The notes beneath the pieces are model-generated. The model saw only the letters and a list, made by a program, of their open reading frames with translations. It made no database searches and was not told the origin of the DNA. From assembly GCF_007752135.1 (NCBI RefSeq), contig NZ_CP036298.1, positions 3,720,001-3,784,000 of the forward strand: DNA of 64,000 nucleotides, read 5' to 3'. Positions 28,419 to 36,697 of this stretch are shown here, piece after piece (the stretch's first letter is position 1; each line of letters starts with the position of its first letter). This DNA comes from Aureliella helgolandensis (lineage in GTDB: Bacteria > Planctomycetota > Planctomycetia > Pirellulales > Pirellulaceae). A program made the translations under genes and the position numbers.

Positions 28419-30509
28419 TTAGCGGACTTTGGACTCCCGGTCCCAGATCCGATGCATTTTGGCTGCCTCGATGAAATCGTCGACTTTACCTTTTGCCAGT
28501 TCGAGGACTCCCGGTTCATTGTCGAACGGCACGGAGCCCTTCTCAAAGAGTGGCCGGGATTCGGCTGTGAATCCGACTACCTTCAAGTGTGCATAAGCAT
28601 CGCGAACCCAGTCAGTGGCAGACGCCTGTTCCGCCAGCGAGGGGACCTGTGACGATTCCGGTGCGATGATGACGCAATCAAACATGCAGGAGGGAGCTCC
28701 GTCGAGGAAGTGATCAGGGTGTAATTCCTTTCCTTTGCTATCCTCGGTTGTTCCGATCTTGGGAGCGATAAGCTCCACCGTTGCCTGTTCGGCTTTGGCT
28801 GCCTTCTTAATCGCAGCGATGAGAGTTGCGTCGGATCCGTTGGTGACCAGAACGCCAATCTTTTTCCCCGCGATTGATTTTGGAGCGACCGAATATTGCG
28901 ACAGCGGCTTGGATGGCTGCGTCTCCTTACAGGGAACATGAGGCTTCAGCTTCTCAGCTTGGCCCGACATACCCAACTTGTTGCCCACCACGTCCGCCAG
29001 CGTTGGGTCGATGTTCTGCAAGTGCCCCAGCATCCGCCTGCGAATCTTGGCTTCGTTGCATTTGCCGAGTTCAAACGCGAATGCATTTGCCAGGTGTCGC
29101 TGTTCAGGCTCCGTCAGTGAAGTGAAGAACAGCTTCGCTTGCGTATAGTGGTCCGCGAAACTCTCTGGTCGGATGCGCAGCTTGGAACCTGCCTCTGCCG
29201 CTGGATACGAATGAAATCCGTGGGTTGGGTTTTCGCGAATACTGCCATCGTCCAGACTATTGGGGTCATTCGCCACTTGGCCGTTCGGTACTTGCATTTG
29301 CATGTGACCGTCCCGTTGGAAATTGGCGAAAGGGCACTTCGGTTGGTTGATGGGGATCTGGTGGAAGTTCGGGCTGCCGAGTCTTGAAAGCTGGGTATCT
29401 AGATAGGAGAACAACCGACCTTGCAGCAGCGGATCGTTGGAGAAGTCGATGCCGGGAACCAGGTGCGAGGGACAGAAGGCAACTTGCTCGGTCTCTGCAA
29501 AGAAGTTGTCAATGTTTCGATTGAGAACCATTTTCCCGAGCGGCTTCAGTGGAACCAGCTCTTCAGGAATGAGTTTGGTGGGGTCGAGGACATCAAAATC
29601 GAATTCATTTGCCTCGTCTTCCGAAAAGGCCTGTACCGACAGTTCCCATTCGGGGAAATCACCGCTTGCGATAGCGTTGAATAGGTCGCGACGGTGAAAA
29701 TCGGGATCCGCTCCGCCAAGCTTAACGGCTTCGTCCCAAATCAATGAGAACGTGCCCAGAGAGGGACGCCAATGGAATTTGACAAACTTCGCTTCACCAC
29801 GCTCGTTAATCATGCGGAAGGTATGGATACCGAACCCCTCCATCATGCGAAGGGAGCGGGGGATGCCACGGTCAGACATTACCCACATCAGTGTGTGCAT
29901 CGCTTCGGAGTTGAGTGATACAAAATCCCAGAAGGTGTCATGCGCGGATTGTGCTTGCGGAAACCCCTTATTGGGCTCCGGTTTTACAGCGTGGATGAGG
30001 TCCGGGAACTTGATCGCATCTTGAATAAAGAAGACCGGGATGTTGTTTCCAACCAAGTCGTAGTTGCCTTGGCTGGTGTAAAATTTGACCGAAAACCCTC
30101 GCACGTCACGCGCAGTATCGAACGATCCCGCGCTGCCCGCGACGGTTGAAAAGCGGCAGAAAACCGGCGTCTTCGTCTGCGGAGTATTGAGGAAGGCGGC
30201 TTGAGTTAAATCGGAATTTCCCTCGTAGGCTTGAAAATATCCGTGAGCAGCATAACCACGTGCATGGACGACTCGCTCGGGAATGCGTTCGTGGTCAAAG
30301 TGCGTGATCTTTTCACGAAGAATGAAGTCTTCGAGGAGTTGTGGGCCGCGTGGTCCGATCGAGAGTGTGTTCTGGTTGTCCGCAATCGGTAACCCTTGAT
30401 TCGTCGTCAAGCATTCGTTTGAGCTGACGGATTGATGCAATTCGCCTCCGCTACCGGCCTGAGACATAATTCGAACACTTTTCTTCTTCGAAGTACTTTT
30501 CTTATTCAT
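28419..30509 (-). CDS. katE: Large-subunit haem catalase (HPII type)
   Basis: The 696-residue enzyme converts hydrogen peroxide to water and oxygen in the cytoplasm. The active-site signature [15 protein letters not shown] is near residue 72, with the catalytic His. The distal Asn is in the VGNNIPVFF segment, and the haem-ligand signature [14 protein letters not shown] with the proximal Tyr lies further on. A C-terminal flavodoxin-like domain ([22 protein letters not shown] onward) marks the large clade II subunit, as in E. coli KatE. The basic, lysine-rich N-terminus is an extension beyond the core. The ferritin-like gene follows 240 bp upstream in the same direction, so the pair may belong to one stress response. 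Confidence 0.96.
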   Translation of the reverse strand: MNKKSTSKKKSVRIMSQAGSGGELHQSVSSNECLTTNQGLPIADNQNTLSIGPRGPQLLEDFILREKITHFDHERIPERVVHARGYAAHGYFQAYEGNSDLTQAAFLNTPQTKTPVFCRFSTVAGSAGSFDTARDVRGFSVKFYTSQGNYDLVGNNIPVFFIQDAIKFPDLIHAVKPEPNKGFPQAQSAHDTFWDFVSLNSEAMHTLMWVMSDRGIPRSLRMMEGFGIHTFRMINERGEAKFVKFHWRPSLGTFSLIWDEAVKLGGADPDFHRRDLFNAIASGDFPEWELSVQAFSEDEANEFDFDVLDPTKLIPEELVPLKPLGKMVLNRNIDNFFAETEQVAFCPSHLVPGIDFSNDPLLQGRLFSYLDTQLSRLGSPNFHQIPINQPKCPFANFQRDGHMQMQVPNGQVANDPNSLDDGSIRENPTHGFHSYPAAEAGSKLRIRPESFADHYTQAKLFFTSLTEPEQRHLANAFAFELGKCNEAKIRRRMLGHLQNIDPTLADVVGNKLGMSGQAEKLKPHVPCKETQPSKPLSQYSVAPKSIAGKKIGVLVTNGSDATLIAAIKKAAKAEQATVELIAPKIGTTEDSKGKELHPDHFLDGAPSCMFDCVIIAPESSQVPSLAEQASATDWVRDAYAHLKVVGFTAESRPLFEKGSVPFDNEPGVLELAKGKVDDFIEAAKMHRIWDRESKVR

Positions 30510-30750
30510 GTTGGGACAACCGTTCTATCTGTATTCTACTGAGCAATTAGCTGACTGGTTCTTCGATGCAGATCGCCACCAGCGTTCCAACAAGATTGAC
30601 ACTCGCATTCGGTCGGAACGCTGGCGAGTCGCGTTGGGGGAGGTTTCGACATGAATACGCACGCGAGAGATAACCTCAATCCTCGCCAGAGTCGCACGTA
30701 TCTGATATGTAGGTGGCCTTCATTGCCACGCGGCACTCAATGGACCTAAC

Positions 30751-31242
30751 TCAAGCCATTGCGGCCTTATTGGCTGCTTTACTTAGCTTGGTCAGCCCCT
30801 CGTCGGTCTTTTCTTCTTCATCGAGATTCTCCCCCAGGCATTGTTTGGCTTGGGAGTATCCGAGTTGGTCAGCCCACGTACAGAGCGTGCCGTAGGTAGC
30901 GATTTCGTAGTGCTCGACCTTCTGTGCCAATGCGATCAAGATAGCATCCATTACTTCTGGATCAGCTTCCTCTTTCATCATCGATTCAGCTTCGGTAATG
31001 AGACCTTTCATGGCTTCACAAGTCTTCGACTTGGCAGCTTTACCGGTCTCCTCGAACGCCTGTTCAACTCGCTCGACTTGCTTTTTGGTCTGCTCAAGGT
31101 GCTCTTCAAACGCTGCGGTCAGCTTCTCGCACGACGCCTTTTTCGCCATCTTGGGGATCGCCTTGAGTAATTGCTTCTCGGCGCTGTACATATCTTGAAG
31201 CTCATCGTAGAAAGCGTCAGCCAGGGTTTTCAGCTTGGACAT
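30751..31242 (-). CDS. YciE-type ferritin-like (DUF892) stress protein
   Basis: The 163-residue helical protein matches the YciE/DUF892 ferritin-like family: [37 protein letters not shown], then [23 protein letters not shown], and [20 protein letters not shown]. The Glu and His residues spaced along these helices form the di-iron site. The family is induced by osmotic or oxidative stress in other bacteria. The ATG at 31240-31242 gives the normal length; an upstream frame to 31362 adds unrelated residues. It lies 241 bp upstream of katE on the same strand. Confidence 0.93.
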   Translation of the reverse strand: MSKLKTLADAFYDELQDMYSAEKQLLKAIPKMAKKASCEKLTAAFEEHLEQTKKQVERVEQAFEETGKAAKSKTCEAMKGLITEAESMMKEEADPEVMDAILIALAQKVEHYEIATYGTLCTWADQLGYSQAKQCLGENLDEEEKTDEGLTKLSKAANKAAMA

Positions 31243-31749
31243 GTCGGTCCCATTCTTTAAGAAGTAGAGGTGGATTAGAGCAAAAACGTTCGCTCGACAC
31301 GAGCATTTACAGAAGCACGTCGTGTGCCAATTTTGAATAAGCGACGGTTGTTGCAAATCCACAGGTGCCCAAGACTCCTAGCCCCCAGCGTTCTCGACCA
31401 AAAAACGCGAACGCGGCCTCTCACGACCGCAGCGAGGGGCGGAGGGAGTGATAAGGTGTCGCTCAAGTTGGTGGATTATCGAGCAGGACAAAGTACGCAA
31501 TGGTCGATCATCGTGACCTCTGGTGCGCGGGCTCAAGGTTTGGGCGCGTCAGGTCGAATGCTCTATAATTGCCGAATGCGTGTTAATTCAGAATGTTAGC
31601 GGACCACGACTTGCGATCATCCGCTTCCTAATCGGCTGAAGTGGTCGGCGTTGCATGCAGTCGACGTTGATCCAATGTGCTGCTGGTGAACCGTATGAGC
31701 CGTGGGCTGCAACGGTAGCGAGGAATCGTGCCATGACACGCCACGAGCC
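31243..31749. other. Gene-free stretch before the first repeat array
   Basis: About 500 bp upstream of the ferritin-like gene, expected to hold its promoter. No gene or clear regulatory motif was recognised before the MITE-like element begins at 31750. Confidence 0.45.
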
Positions 31750-31863
31750 GGGCTGTTGATCTTTGTAGCAATTTGAATTTTCGCGCGGAGGTTGCGTCCG
31801 CAATTGCCCTGTAGCGACAACCTTCTTTCTTGCTCACGCAGCGGGGGCCTATTTCAGCAGCCC
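31750..31863 (+). repeat. MITE-like 114-bp element, near-complete copy
   Basis: Terminal repeats GGGCTGTTGA (31750-31759) and TCAGCAGCCC (31854-31863) bound the element, exactly 114 bp like the copy at 26443. The interior reads GCAATTTGAATTTTCGCGCGG, then GCAATTGCCCTGTAGCG and CTTGCTCACGCAGCGGG. It opens the first tandem array, and the DNA that follows has the same order of parts as the later composite units but is more diverged. Confidence 0.8.
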
Positions 31864-32194
31864 GTGAAGCGGCGGTTGACGCTGCCTGGTGGTTGAGGAA
31901 GGACGTGAAGGAGCGGATGAAATACTTCGCATTGGTGATCTTGCTTGGTATTAGTCCTCACCGTTGAGTTTGGAAGAGGGCGAATCTGGTGTAGTAGAGA
32001 ATGTTGTTGGCAGGAAGATGTTGGCAGGAAGATGTTGACAGAAAGATGTTGACAGAAAGATGTTGACAGAAAAATGGAGGCAGGAAGATAGCTGGAGTAT
32101 TTCATCTTCCTGCCTCCATTTTGCTGTCAAAATGTCCGCCTGGATGCTTCGAGCTGATCACGAATGCCTGCAACTTGCAGAATCCAACCTGAAG

Positions 32195-32307
32195 CGGCTA
32201 TTGATTCATTAGCCATTTCAATTTCAGCGTAGTGGTTGCGTCGGCAATGGCCCTGTAGCGAGAACACCTTTCCTTGCTCACGCGGCGGGTTGCTATTTCA
32301 ACAGCCT
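32195..32307 (+). repeat. MITE-like element within array 1, second copy
   Basis: This copy starts GCGGCTATTGATT and ends TTTCAACAGCCTG, with one or two changes in each terminal repeat relative to the copy at 26443. The interior GTAGCGAGAACACCTTTCC and TTGCTCACGCGGCGGG is nearly identical to the copies at 32585 and 39437. Confidence 0.75.
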
Positions 32308-32584
32308 GTGAGGCGGTGGGGGCGGGGAGCTGCCTGCTGCCTGAGAATGGTCGCGAACGAGCGGCTGAAATGCTTCGCAGTGGTGCGCTTGCTTGGTATT
32401 GCCCCTCGCCGTTGAGTTTGATTGGGGGCGAGGCTGGTGCAGCACAGAGTGTTGCTGGCAGGAAGATGTTGGCAGGAAGATAGCTGGAGTATTTCATCTT
32501 CCTGCCTCCATCTTCCTGTCAAAATGTCCGCCTGGATGCTTTGAACCAATCACGAATTCCTGCAACTCCCAATCCAACCTGAAG

Positions 32585-32697
32585 CGGCTATTGATTTATT
32601 AGCCATTTCAATTGCAGCGTAGTGGTTGCGTCGGCAATGGCCCTGTAGCGACAACACCTTTCCTTGCTCACGCGGCGGGTTGCTATTTCAACAGCCT
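32585..32697 (+). repeat. MITE-like element within array 1, third copy
   Basis: A 113-bp copy almost identical to the one at 32195, differing at a few positions (GCGGCTATTGATTTATTAGCC; GTAGCGACAACACC). It begins the second full composite unit, exactly 390 bp after the preceding one. Confidence 0.75.
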
Positions 32698-33031
32698 GTG
32701 AGGCGGTGGGGGGCGGGGAGCTGCCTGCTGGTTGAGAATGGTCGCGAACGAGCGGCTGAAATGCTTCGCAGTGGTGCGCTTGCTTGGTATTGCCCCTCGC
32801 CGTTGAGTTTGATTGGGGGCGAGGCTGGTGCAGCACAGAGTGTTGCTGGCAGGAAGATGCTGGCAGGAAGATGTTGGCAGGAAGATGTTGACAGAAAGAT
32901 AGAGGCAGGAAGATAGAGGCAGGAAGATAGCTGGAGAAATTTATCTTCCTGCCTTCATTTTCCTGTCGGCATGTCTGCCTGGATGCTTTGAACCGATCAC
33001 GAATGCCTGCAACTCAAAATCCAACCTGAAG

Positions 33032-33144
33032 CGGCTGTTGATTCATTAGCCATTTCAATTTCAGCGTAGTGGTTGCGTCCGCAATTGCCCTGTAGCGACA
33101 ACACCTTTCCTTGCGCACGCAGCGGGTTACTATTCCAGCAACCC
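33032..33144 (+). repeat. MITE-like element within array 1, terminal copy
   Basis: This copy starts GCGGCTGTTGATT and ends CCAGCAACCCG. It is the last part of array 1: the composite unit stops here and unique DNA near the alkD-like gene follows, so the array boundary coincides with the MITE end. Confidence 0.7.
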
Positions 33145-33200
33145 GTTGCCCGGTGGGAGGTTTGGGACGATAGCTTCGGTTTCTGGAACCTACGAGGGGC

Positions 33201-33926
33201 TCACCGATGCATCCATTTTGCGCGGACTTCTTTGGACAACTTTTCAATCGAATATCGCAACATCGTTCGCGGCATTACCCTCGCATACTTCTTCAGGAAG
33301 TTTTCCAACTGGGATGGATCGCGCTTGCCCATTTCGCGGAGCATCCATCCAATGGCCTTGTGCATCAGGTCGTGAGTGTCGTCCAGCAAGTGTTCTGCTA
33401 GGCGGAGAATCTCAGTGAACTCTTGCTTGCGAATCAACGGAAACGTGGCAAGCACCGCCACTCGGCGTTCCCAGAGCACTTGACTGGCACCGAGTCGCTC
33501 TAGAACATCGCGCTCACTCGGGTGCTCAACTAACCAAGCCCCCAAGATTTTGGGGGCTGTGGAGTCGACGAGATCCCAGTTGTTGACGGCCGTGAGGTTT
33601 GCCAAATAGAACTCGACGATGATCCGGCAGTCGGAGACGCGAGTGGGATTTTTGGGCTTTGCTGCTTGTTCAAATTGATCCACCAGGATCAGGAGGCCGG
33701 TTAGACGACACTCATGCCATGGCGAGGCCAACAGCTTCTCGATTTCGTTTGTTGGCAGTTCACGAAATTGCCGAGCGATCTTTCGCTGGTCTGGCACCGT
33801 GCAACCCAGCAACCGATCGCCTTCGCCGTAGCCGCCAGGTACGGCTTGCACGAACCGCTCCAACGAGGCCGCTCTCTCGCCGCATGCCAACGCACGCAGC
33901 GATGCGTAGACCTGTTTCGCCGTCAT
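33201..33926 (-). CDS. DNA alkylation repeat (AlkD-like) protein
   Basis: The 241-residue all-helical protein resembles AlkD-type HEAT-repeat DNA glycosylases: VPDQRKIARQF near the start, then NWDLVDSTAPKILG, LWERRVAVLATFPLIRKQEF and DTHDLMHKAIGWMLREMGKRD. The NWDLVD and HKAIGWMLRE motifs are typical and include residues that contact DNA and the damaged base. It probably removes alkylated bases such as 3-methyladenine. The ATG at 33924-33926 is preferred because it lies one base past the stop of the upstream 78-residue gene, which indicates an operon. The end of the gene lies 55 bp from array 1. Confidence 0.9.
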   Translation of the reverse strand: MTAKQVYASLRALACGERAASLERFVQAVPGGYGEGDRLLGCTVPDQRKIARQFRELPTNEIEKLLASPWHECRLTGLLILVDQFEQAAKPKNPTRVSDCRIIVEFYLANLTAVNNWDLVDSTAPKILGAWLVEHPSERDVLERLGASQVLWERRVAVLATFPLIRKQEFTEILRLAEHLLDDTHDLMHKAIGWMLREMGKRDPSQLENFLKKYARVMPRTMLRYSIEKLSKEVRAKWMHR

Positions 33927-33927
33927 T

Positions 33928-34164
33928 CTAGCGTCTCCGAGTGCCAGCTCGCTTGAGTCCCTTGGTGACAAATTCGAAGGCTTCTACAGGCTTGTAGTTT
34001 TCGAGAACATCGAAGAAGCAGGCGAGAATGTGTTTGGTTTCTGCCACGTTGAGTTTGACGCCGCGCTTGTTGGCGAGAACGGCGACTTGGTTGTAGATGT
34101 CGCTAAGTGTGGCGGACTTGGGAGCAGTGGTCGACTTTTTCGTGGTTGCTTTCTTCTTGGCCAT
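33928..34164 (-). CDS. Small Lys-rich hypothetical protein upstream of alkD-like gene
   Basis: I do not recognise this 78-residue protein. It starts with a basic tail (AKKKATTKKSTTAPKSA) reminiscent of histone-like proteins, followed by a compact helical part: SDIYNQVAVLANKRGVKLNVAETKHILACFFDVLENYKPVEAFEFVTKGLKRAG. Its stop is separated by one base from the alkD-like start, so both are co-transcribed and probably coupled. Binding to DNA, perhaps assisting the repair protein, would be consistent, but it is inference. Confidence 0.75.
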   Translation of the reverse strand: MAKKKATTKKSTTAPKSATLSDIYNQVAVLANKRGVKLNVAETKHILACFFDVLENYKPVEAFEFVTKGLKRAGTRRR

Positions 34165-34383
34165 AATGGATTTCTTGCATTCTTGTTGAAATTGAGGGGA
34201 GAGTTTCCTGGTGACAGTTTTAACTGCTGAGCGGAAGATTGAGAATGCTAGCGCATGTTCCGGTTTGGACGACTCGAAGATGGCGTCGGCAAAGCCAGCG
34301 ATCGACCGGAGAATTCGCTGGAGCGCATCAGAATAGTCCCGGGAGTGTGGGATCCATAAGCGAAGCCCCTAATTTGTGGAGCT

Positions 34384-34420
34384 CACCTTACCTCTCTTAA
34401 AAAGCGGCCCGAGAGAAGGT
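34384..34420 (+). terminator. Hairpin just before the group II intron-like segment
   Basis: ACCTTACCTCTC pairs with GAGAGAAGGT around a 14-base loop, with a two-base bulge. It sits directly against the GTGCGAC start of the intron-like sequence. Some group II introns insert beside terminator hairpins, so this may be an insertion target or part of the element. Confidence 0.35.
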
Positions 34421-34610
34421 GCGACGTTGGGCGAGGAGTCGCGGTGCATCTCCTGTGAGAAGCTAGCCAGCATCGTGGGGCGGCAACACCGCAGAGTAGG
34501 TGGAAAGCGTGGCCCGGTCCGTTCTGAGGCAGACAGCCGCTGCACCACAAGCGTTTGCCTTAAGAAGCGAAGGATGGTCGGTTAGAAATCCATACCTCAG
34601 CGATTGAGGC
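34419..34610 (+). mobile_element. Probable group II intron remnant (5' domain I part)
   Basis: The segment opens with GTGCGAC, the usual 5' boundary of bacterial group II introns. It continues with motifs I recognise from domain I: GTGAGAAGCTAGCCAGCATCG, GGGCGGCAACACCGC (a short hairpin), AGGTGGAAAGCGTGGC, GTCCGTTCTGAGGCAGACAG and CCACAAGCG. No reverse transcriptase frame, domain V or 3' boundary is present; the sequence runs straight into the end of the sdhB-like gene on the other strand. It is therefore a truncated copy. The identification is from pattern memory and would need a covariance-model search. Confidence 0.45.
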
Positions 34611-34623
34611 CCAGCGGACGTGG

Positions 34624-35451
34624 CTAGCCGTCAAAGAGCTTCTTGATACTGTGGAGCGTCGCCGCTCGGTTCGCCCGTCCCCAGGAATGCATCAGCGGAA
34701 TCTCTTTGGGGCAGACCGCTTGGCAGTTGCCCGCATTGCCGCAATTTTGGATTCCACCCGGCGCGATCATCGCTTCGACGCGTTGGGGGGCGTGTGATTG
34801 ACCGGTCGGATTCGCATTCATCAACACCGCTTGGCTCATGGCAGCGGCGCCAATGAAGTGACGATCGAGCTCTGCATCGCGACGTTCTTCATAAGCCTCC
34901 GCCGACTCGCCATCTAGGCGGTAGACCGTAACTTCTTGGTACTGGGGACAGGCTTCCAAACAACAGCCGCAACTCATGCATTGACTCAGCGGGTAGTTCT
35001 GTTCCTGTTGGGCGGGAGACTGCCGCGGGCCGGCTCCCAAGTCGTAGTAGCCATCCACGGGAACCCAGCACTGCAGCTTTTCCAATGCCCTGAAAACCCG
35101 ATAGCGATCGACGCACAGGTCACGCACGACCGGGAATTTGCTCATCGGGCGGAGTTCAATTCCGGTCGGATTCTCCGTGAGCAATTGATCGACGAGCGCC
35201 GAGCATGCTTGCCGCACTTTGCCATTGATACGCATCGTGCACGAGCCGCAAACCTCTTCCAAGCAACCCGAATCGTAGGCGATTGGGGCTACCCTAACAC
35301 CGTCGGCCGTGGTGGGATTGGCAGCGATGCGTTGCAGCAAACTAGTGACGTTCAATCCCGGTTCGTGATCCAAGAGGAAGGTTTGCCAATAGGGCGGCTG
35401 CGAGGGGTGATTTTGACGTTCGATACGAACCGCGAATGAGGTTGGCGACAT
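34624..35451 (-). CDS. sdhB: Succinate dehydrogenase/fumarate reductase iron-sulfur protein
   Basis: The 275-residue protein carries three clusters in the usual order: a plant-ferredoxin-type [2Fe-2S] site with CLEEVCGSCTMRINGKVRQAC, a [4Fe-4S] site CMSCGCCLEACP and a [3Fe-4S] site CGNAGNCQAVCPKEIP. It would pass electrons between a flavoprotein and a quinone-reducing membrane subunit. No sdhA or sdhC lies next to it in the window, which is unusual because these genes normally form an operon. It may serve subunits encoded elsewhere or be a second copy. The start at 35449-35451 gives the standard length; the longer frame reaching 35667 adds 72 unrelated residues. It is divergent from the gene at 35556. 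Confidence 0.92.
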   Translation of the reverse strand: MSPTSFAVRIERQNHPSQPPYWQTFLLDHEPGLNVTSLLQRIAANPTTADGVRVAPIAYDSGCLEEVCGSCTMRINGKVRQACSALVDQLLTENPTGIELRPMSKFPVVRDLCVDRYRVFRALEKLQCWVPVDGYYDLGAGPRQSPAQQEQNYPLSQCMSCGCCLEACPQYQEVTVYRLDGESAEAYEERRDAELDRHFIGAAAMSQAVLMNANPTGQSHAPQRVEAMIAPGGIQNCGNAGNCQAVCPKEIPLMHSWGRANRAATLHSIKKLFDG

Positions 35452-35555
35452 GGAATCTACCGATAGCCAGAGCTGTGTGAAACGTGCACCTGTTGGTGTA
35501 CAATACTCAAGCGTTGTTGAGATGTCCAGTATGGCCTGAGGTTGGGAAGCAAAAG

Positions 35556-36005
35556 ATGAATCAACCAAACACGATCTTTGATATTTTGGTGATGCTAGCC
35601 GACTACCACCGGCAGCGAGCAGCGCAGTACGAGAAGCTGGGCGTTGCAAGTGAAGATCCGAGAGCAAAAATTTTGTTGGAGCGCCTAGTCGAGTTGGAAA
35701 CGCAGTCGATGAAAGTGATCCAGTCCGAGATGCAGCACATTACGCCGGACCACTCGACTTATCTGCTCTCCGGTCCGAAGCTGAGTGTCGCTGCGCTTCA
35801 CGCCTCCGAGTGCTGTTGTGCGGGCGAACCGAATTTTCAAGAGACGCTCGCTTGCGCCCTGACGTCGGACGGACGAGTCGATGAATTGCTGGATCGAATT
35901 GAGGACTGTAGCGCCGCACCCTCCGTTCTGGAACTAGCCCAACGTCTACGGGAGTTGGAGCATACGAAAGTTCTGCAGATTGCAAAATTCACGCGAGAGG
36001 ATTGA
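35556..36005 (+). CDS. Small helical protein, possibly ferritin-like
   Basis: I do not firmly recognise this 149-residue protein. A GGGAAG ribosome site precedes the ATG at 35556. The N-terminal part, DILVMLADYHRQRAAQYEKLG, AKILLERLVELETQSMKVIQSEMQHI, looks like two long helices with Glu and His at positions that could bind iron, as in ferritin-like stress proteins. A cysteine triplet, HASECCCAG, follows, and the end is again helical (VLELAQRLRELEHTKVLQIAKFTRED). It is transcribed away from the sdhB-like gene. No signal peptide. A redox or iron role is only a guess. Confidence 0.65.
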   Translation: MNQPNTIFDILVMLADYHRQRAAQYEKLGVASEDPRAKILLERLVELETQSMKVIQSEMQHITPDHSTYLLSGPKLSVAALHASECCCAGEPNFQETLACALTSDGRVDELLDRIEDCSAAPSVLELAQRLRELEHTKVLQIAKFTRED

Positions 36006-36358
36006 CGGTATAGCCATCGAGCAAGACCGCGCAGGTGAAGGTCGAGTCGAAAGTTGCATCCTTGGGGATCGAAATGCTCGCATCGCTGTAGCAGTGACGC
36101 AAGCATCTACTGGGAATTAACTACCTTTCCCGCTGCGGGCAGCGTGTGTGCCAGTACTCATTGAGCGCGCATCACCCTCTCGCTGTAGTGTTTCCAACAC
36201 GCGATTGGGATGGTGCATCTTTTTCCTTGTCGCGTTCGTCGGTACTGGGGCGGCGGTCGGCTTTCGCAAACCATGAGGGCTGAGCCCATCTGAGCCCCAC
36301 TAAGCCCGGTCGGAGAGCTTGAGGGTTGACGCGATAGGCCCAGCCTGAGACGCGGACG
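36006..36358. other. Gene-free stretch between convergent genes
   Basis: About 350 bp between the helical protein and the cupin gene. No coding frame or clear terminator was recognised. Confidence 0.45.
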
Positions 36359-36694
36359 CTAATGCGTTTTATTGAGGATCAGGGTAACCAACACTGAGGA
36401 GTCTGTGAGGGCTTCGACCGCGTGGGGTTGGGCGGCTTCGAGGTAAAGCAAGTCTCCGGCGGTCATCTCATGTGTGGTTTCACCGACTGAGAACTTGACG
36501 CACCCTTCCAAGCATTGAACTGTGATTTCTCCGGGCGCCTTATGCTCGGCAATCTGCTTGCCGGCGGGAAGCACAAGTCGTATGGCTTCCATCACGTCAG
36601 TCTTGAACAGCGTGTGCGTTTTGAGGCTGCCAATCTGGGCGCCGAGTGGTTGCAAATGGATGATTTCGGCAGGGGGAGCATGGTTAATAGCCAT
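36359..36694 (-). CDS. Small cupin-domain protein
   Basis: The 111-residue protein is a single beta-barrel cupin: AIRLVLPAGKQIAEHKAPGEITVQCLEGCVKFSVGE is motif 1, with His and Glu metal ligands, and MTAGDLLYLEAAQPHAVEAL is motif 2. Such small cupins bind a metal or small ligand and are often regulatory or act in quinone or oxidative chemistry. The start lies 3 bp after the P450 stop on the same strand, so the two are one operon. A shared pathway step with the P450 is likely, but the substrate is unknown. Confidence 0.85.
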   Translation of the reverse strand: MAINHAPPAEIIHLQPLGAQIGSLKTHTLFKTDVMEAIRLVLPAGKQIAEHKAPGEITVQCLEGCVKFSVGETTHEMTAGDLLYLEAAQPHAVEALTDSSVLVTLILNKTH

Positions 36695-36697
36695 CGT

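Larger units (their letters stand above)
31750..33146. repeat. Tandem array 1 of composite repeat units
   Basis: The array holds one diverged unit (31750 to about 32195), units beginning at about 32195 and 32586, and a terminal partial unit at 33032. Spacings between equivalent points are 390 and 447 bp. Each unit consists of the MITE-like element, a GC-rich spacer containing CGAACGAGCGGCTGAAATGC and GAGGCTGGTGCAGCACAGAG, a variable run of a 14-bp minisatellite (GGCAGGAAGATGTT or GACAGAAAGATGTT), a hairpin (AGGCAGGAAGAT..ATCTTCCTGCCT) and a tail ending CCAATCCAACCTGAA. Length differences lie mainly in the minisatellite. No coding potential is convincing. Confidence 0.85.

Noticed and set aside
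31995-32090. GGCAGGAAGATGTT runs as a possible CRISPR array
   Set aside because: The 14-bp units are directly adjacent without unique spacers, which is a minisatellite pattern, and no cas gene is present.
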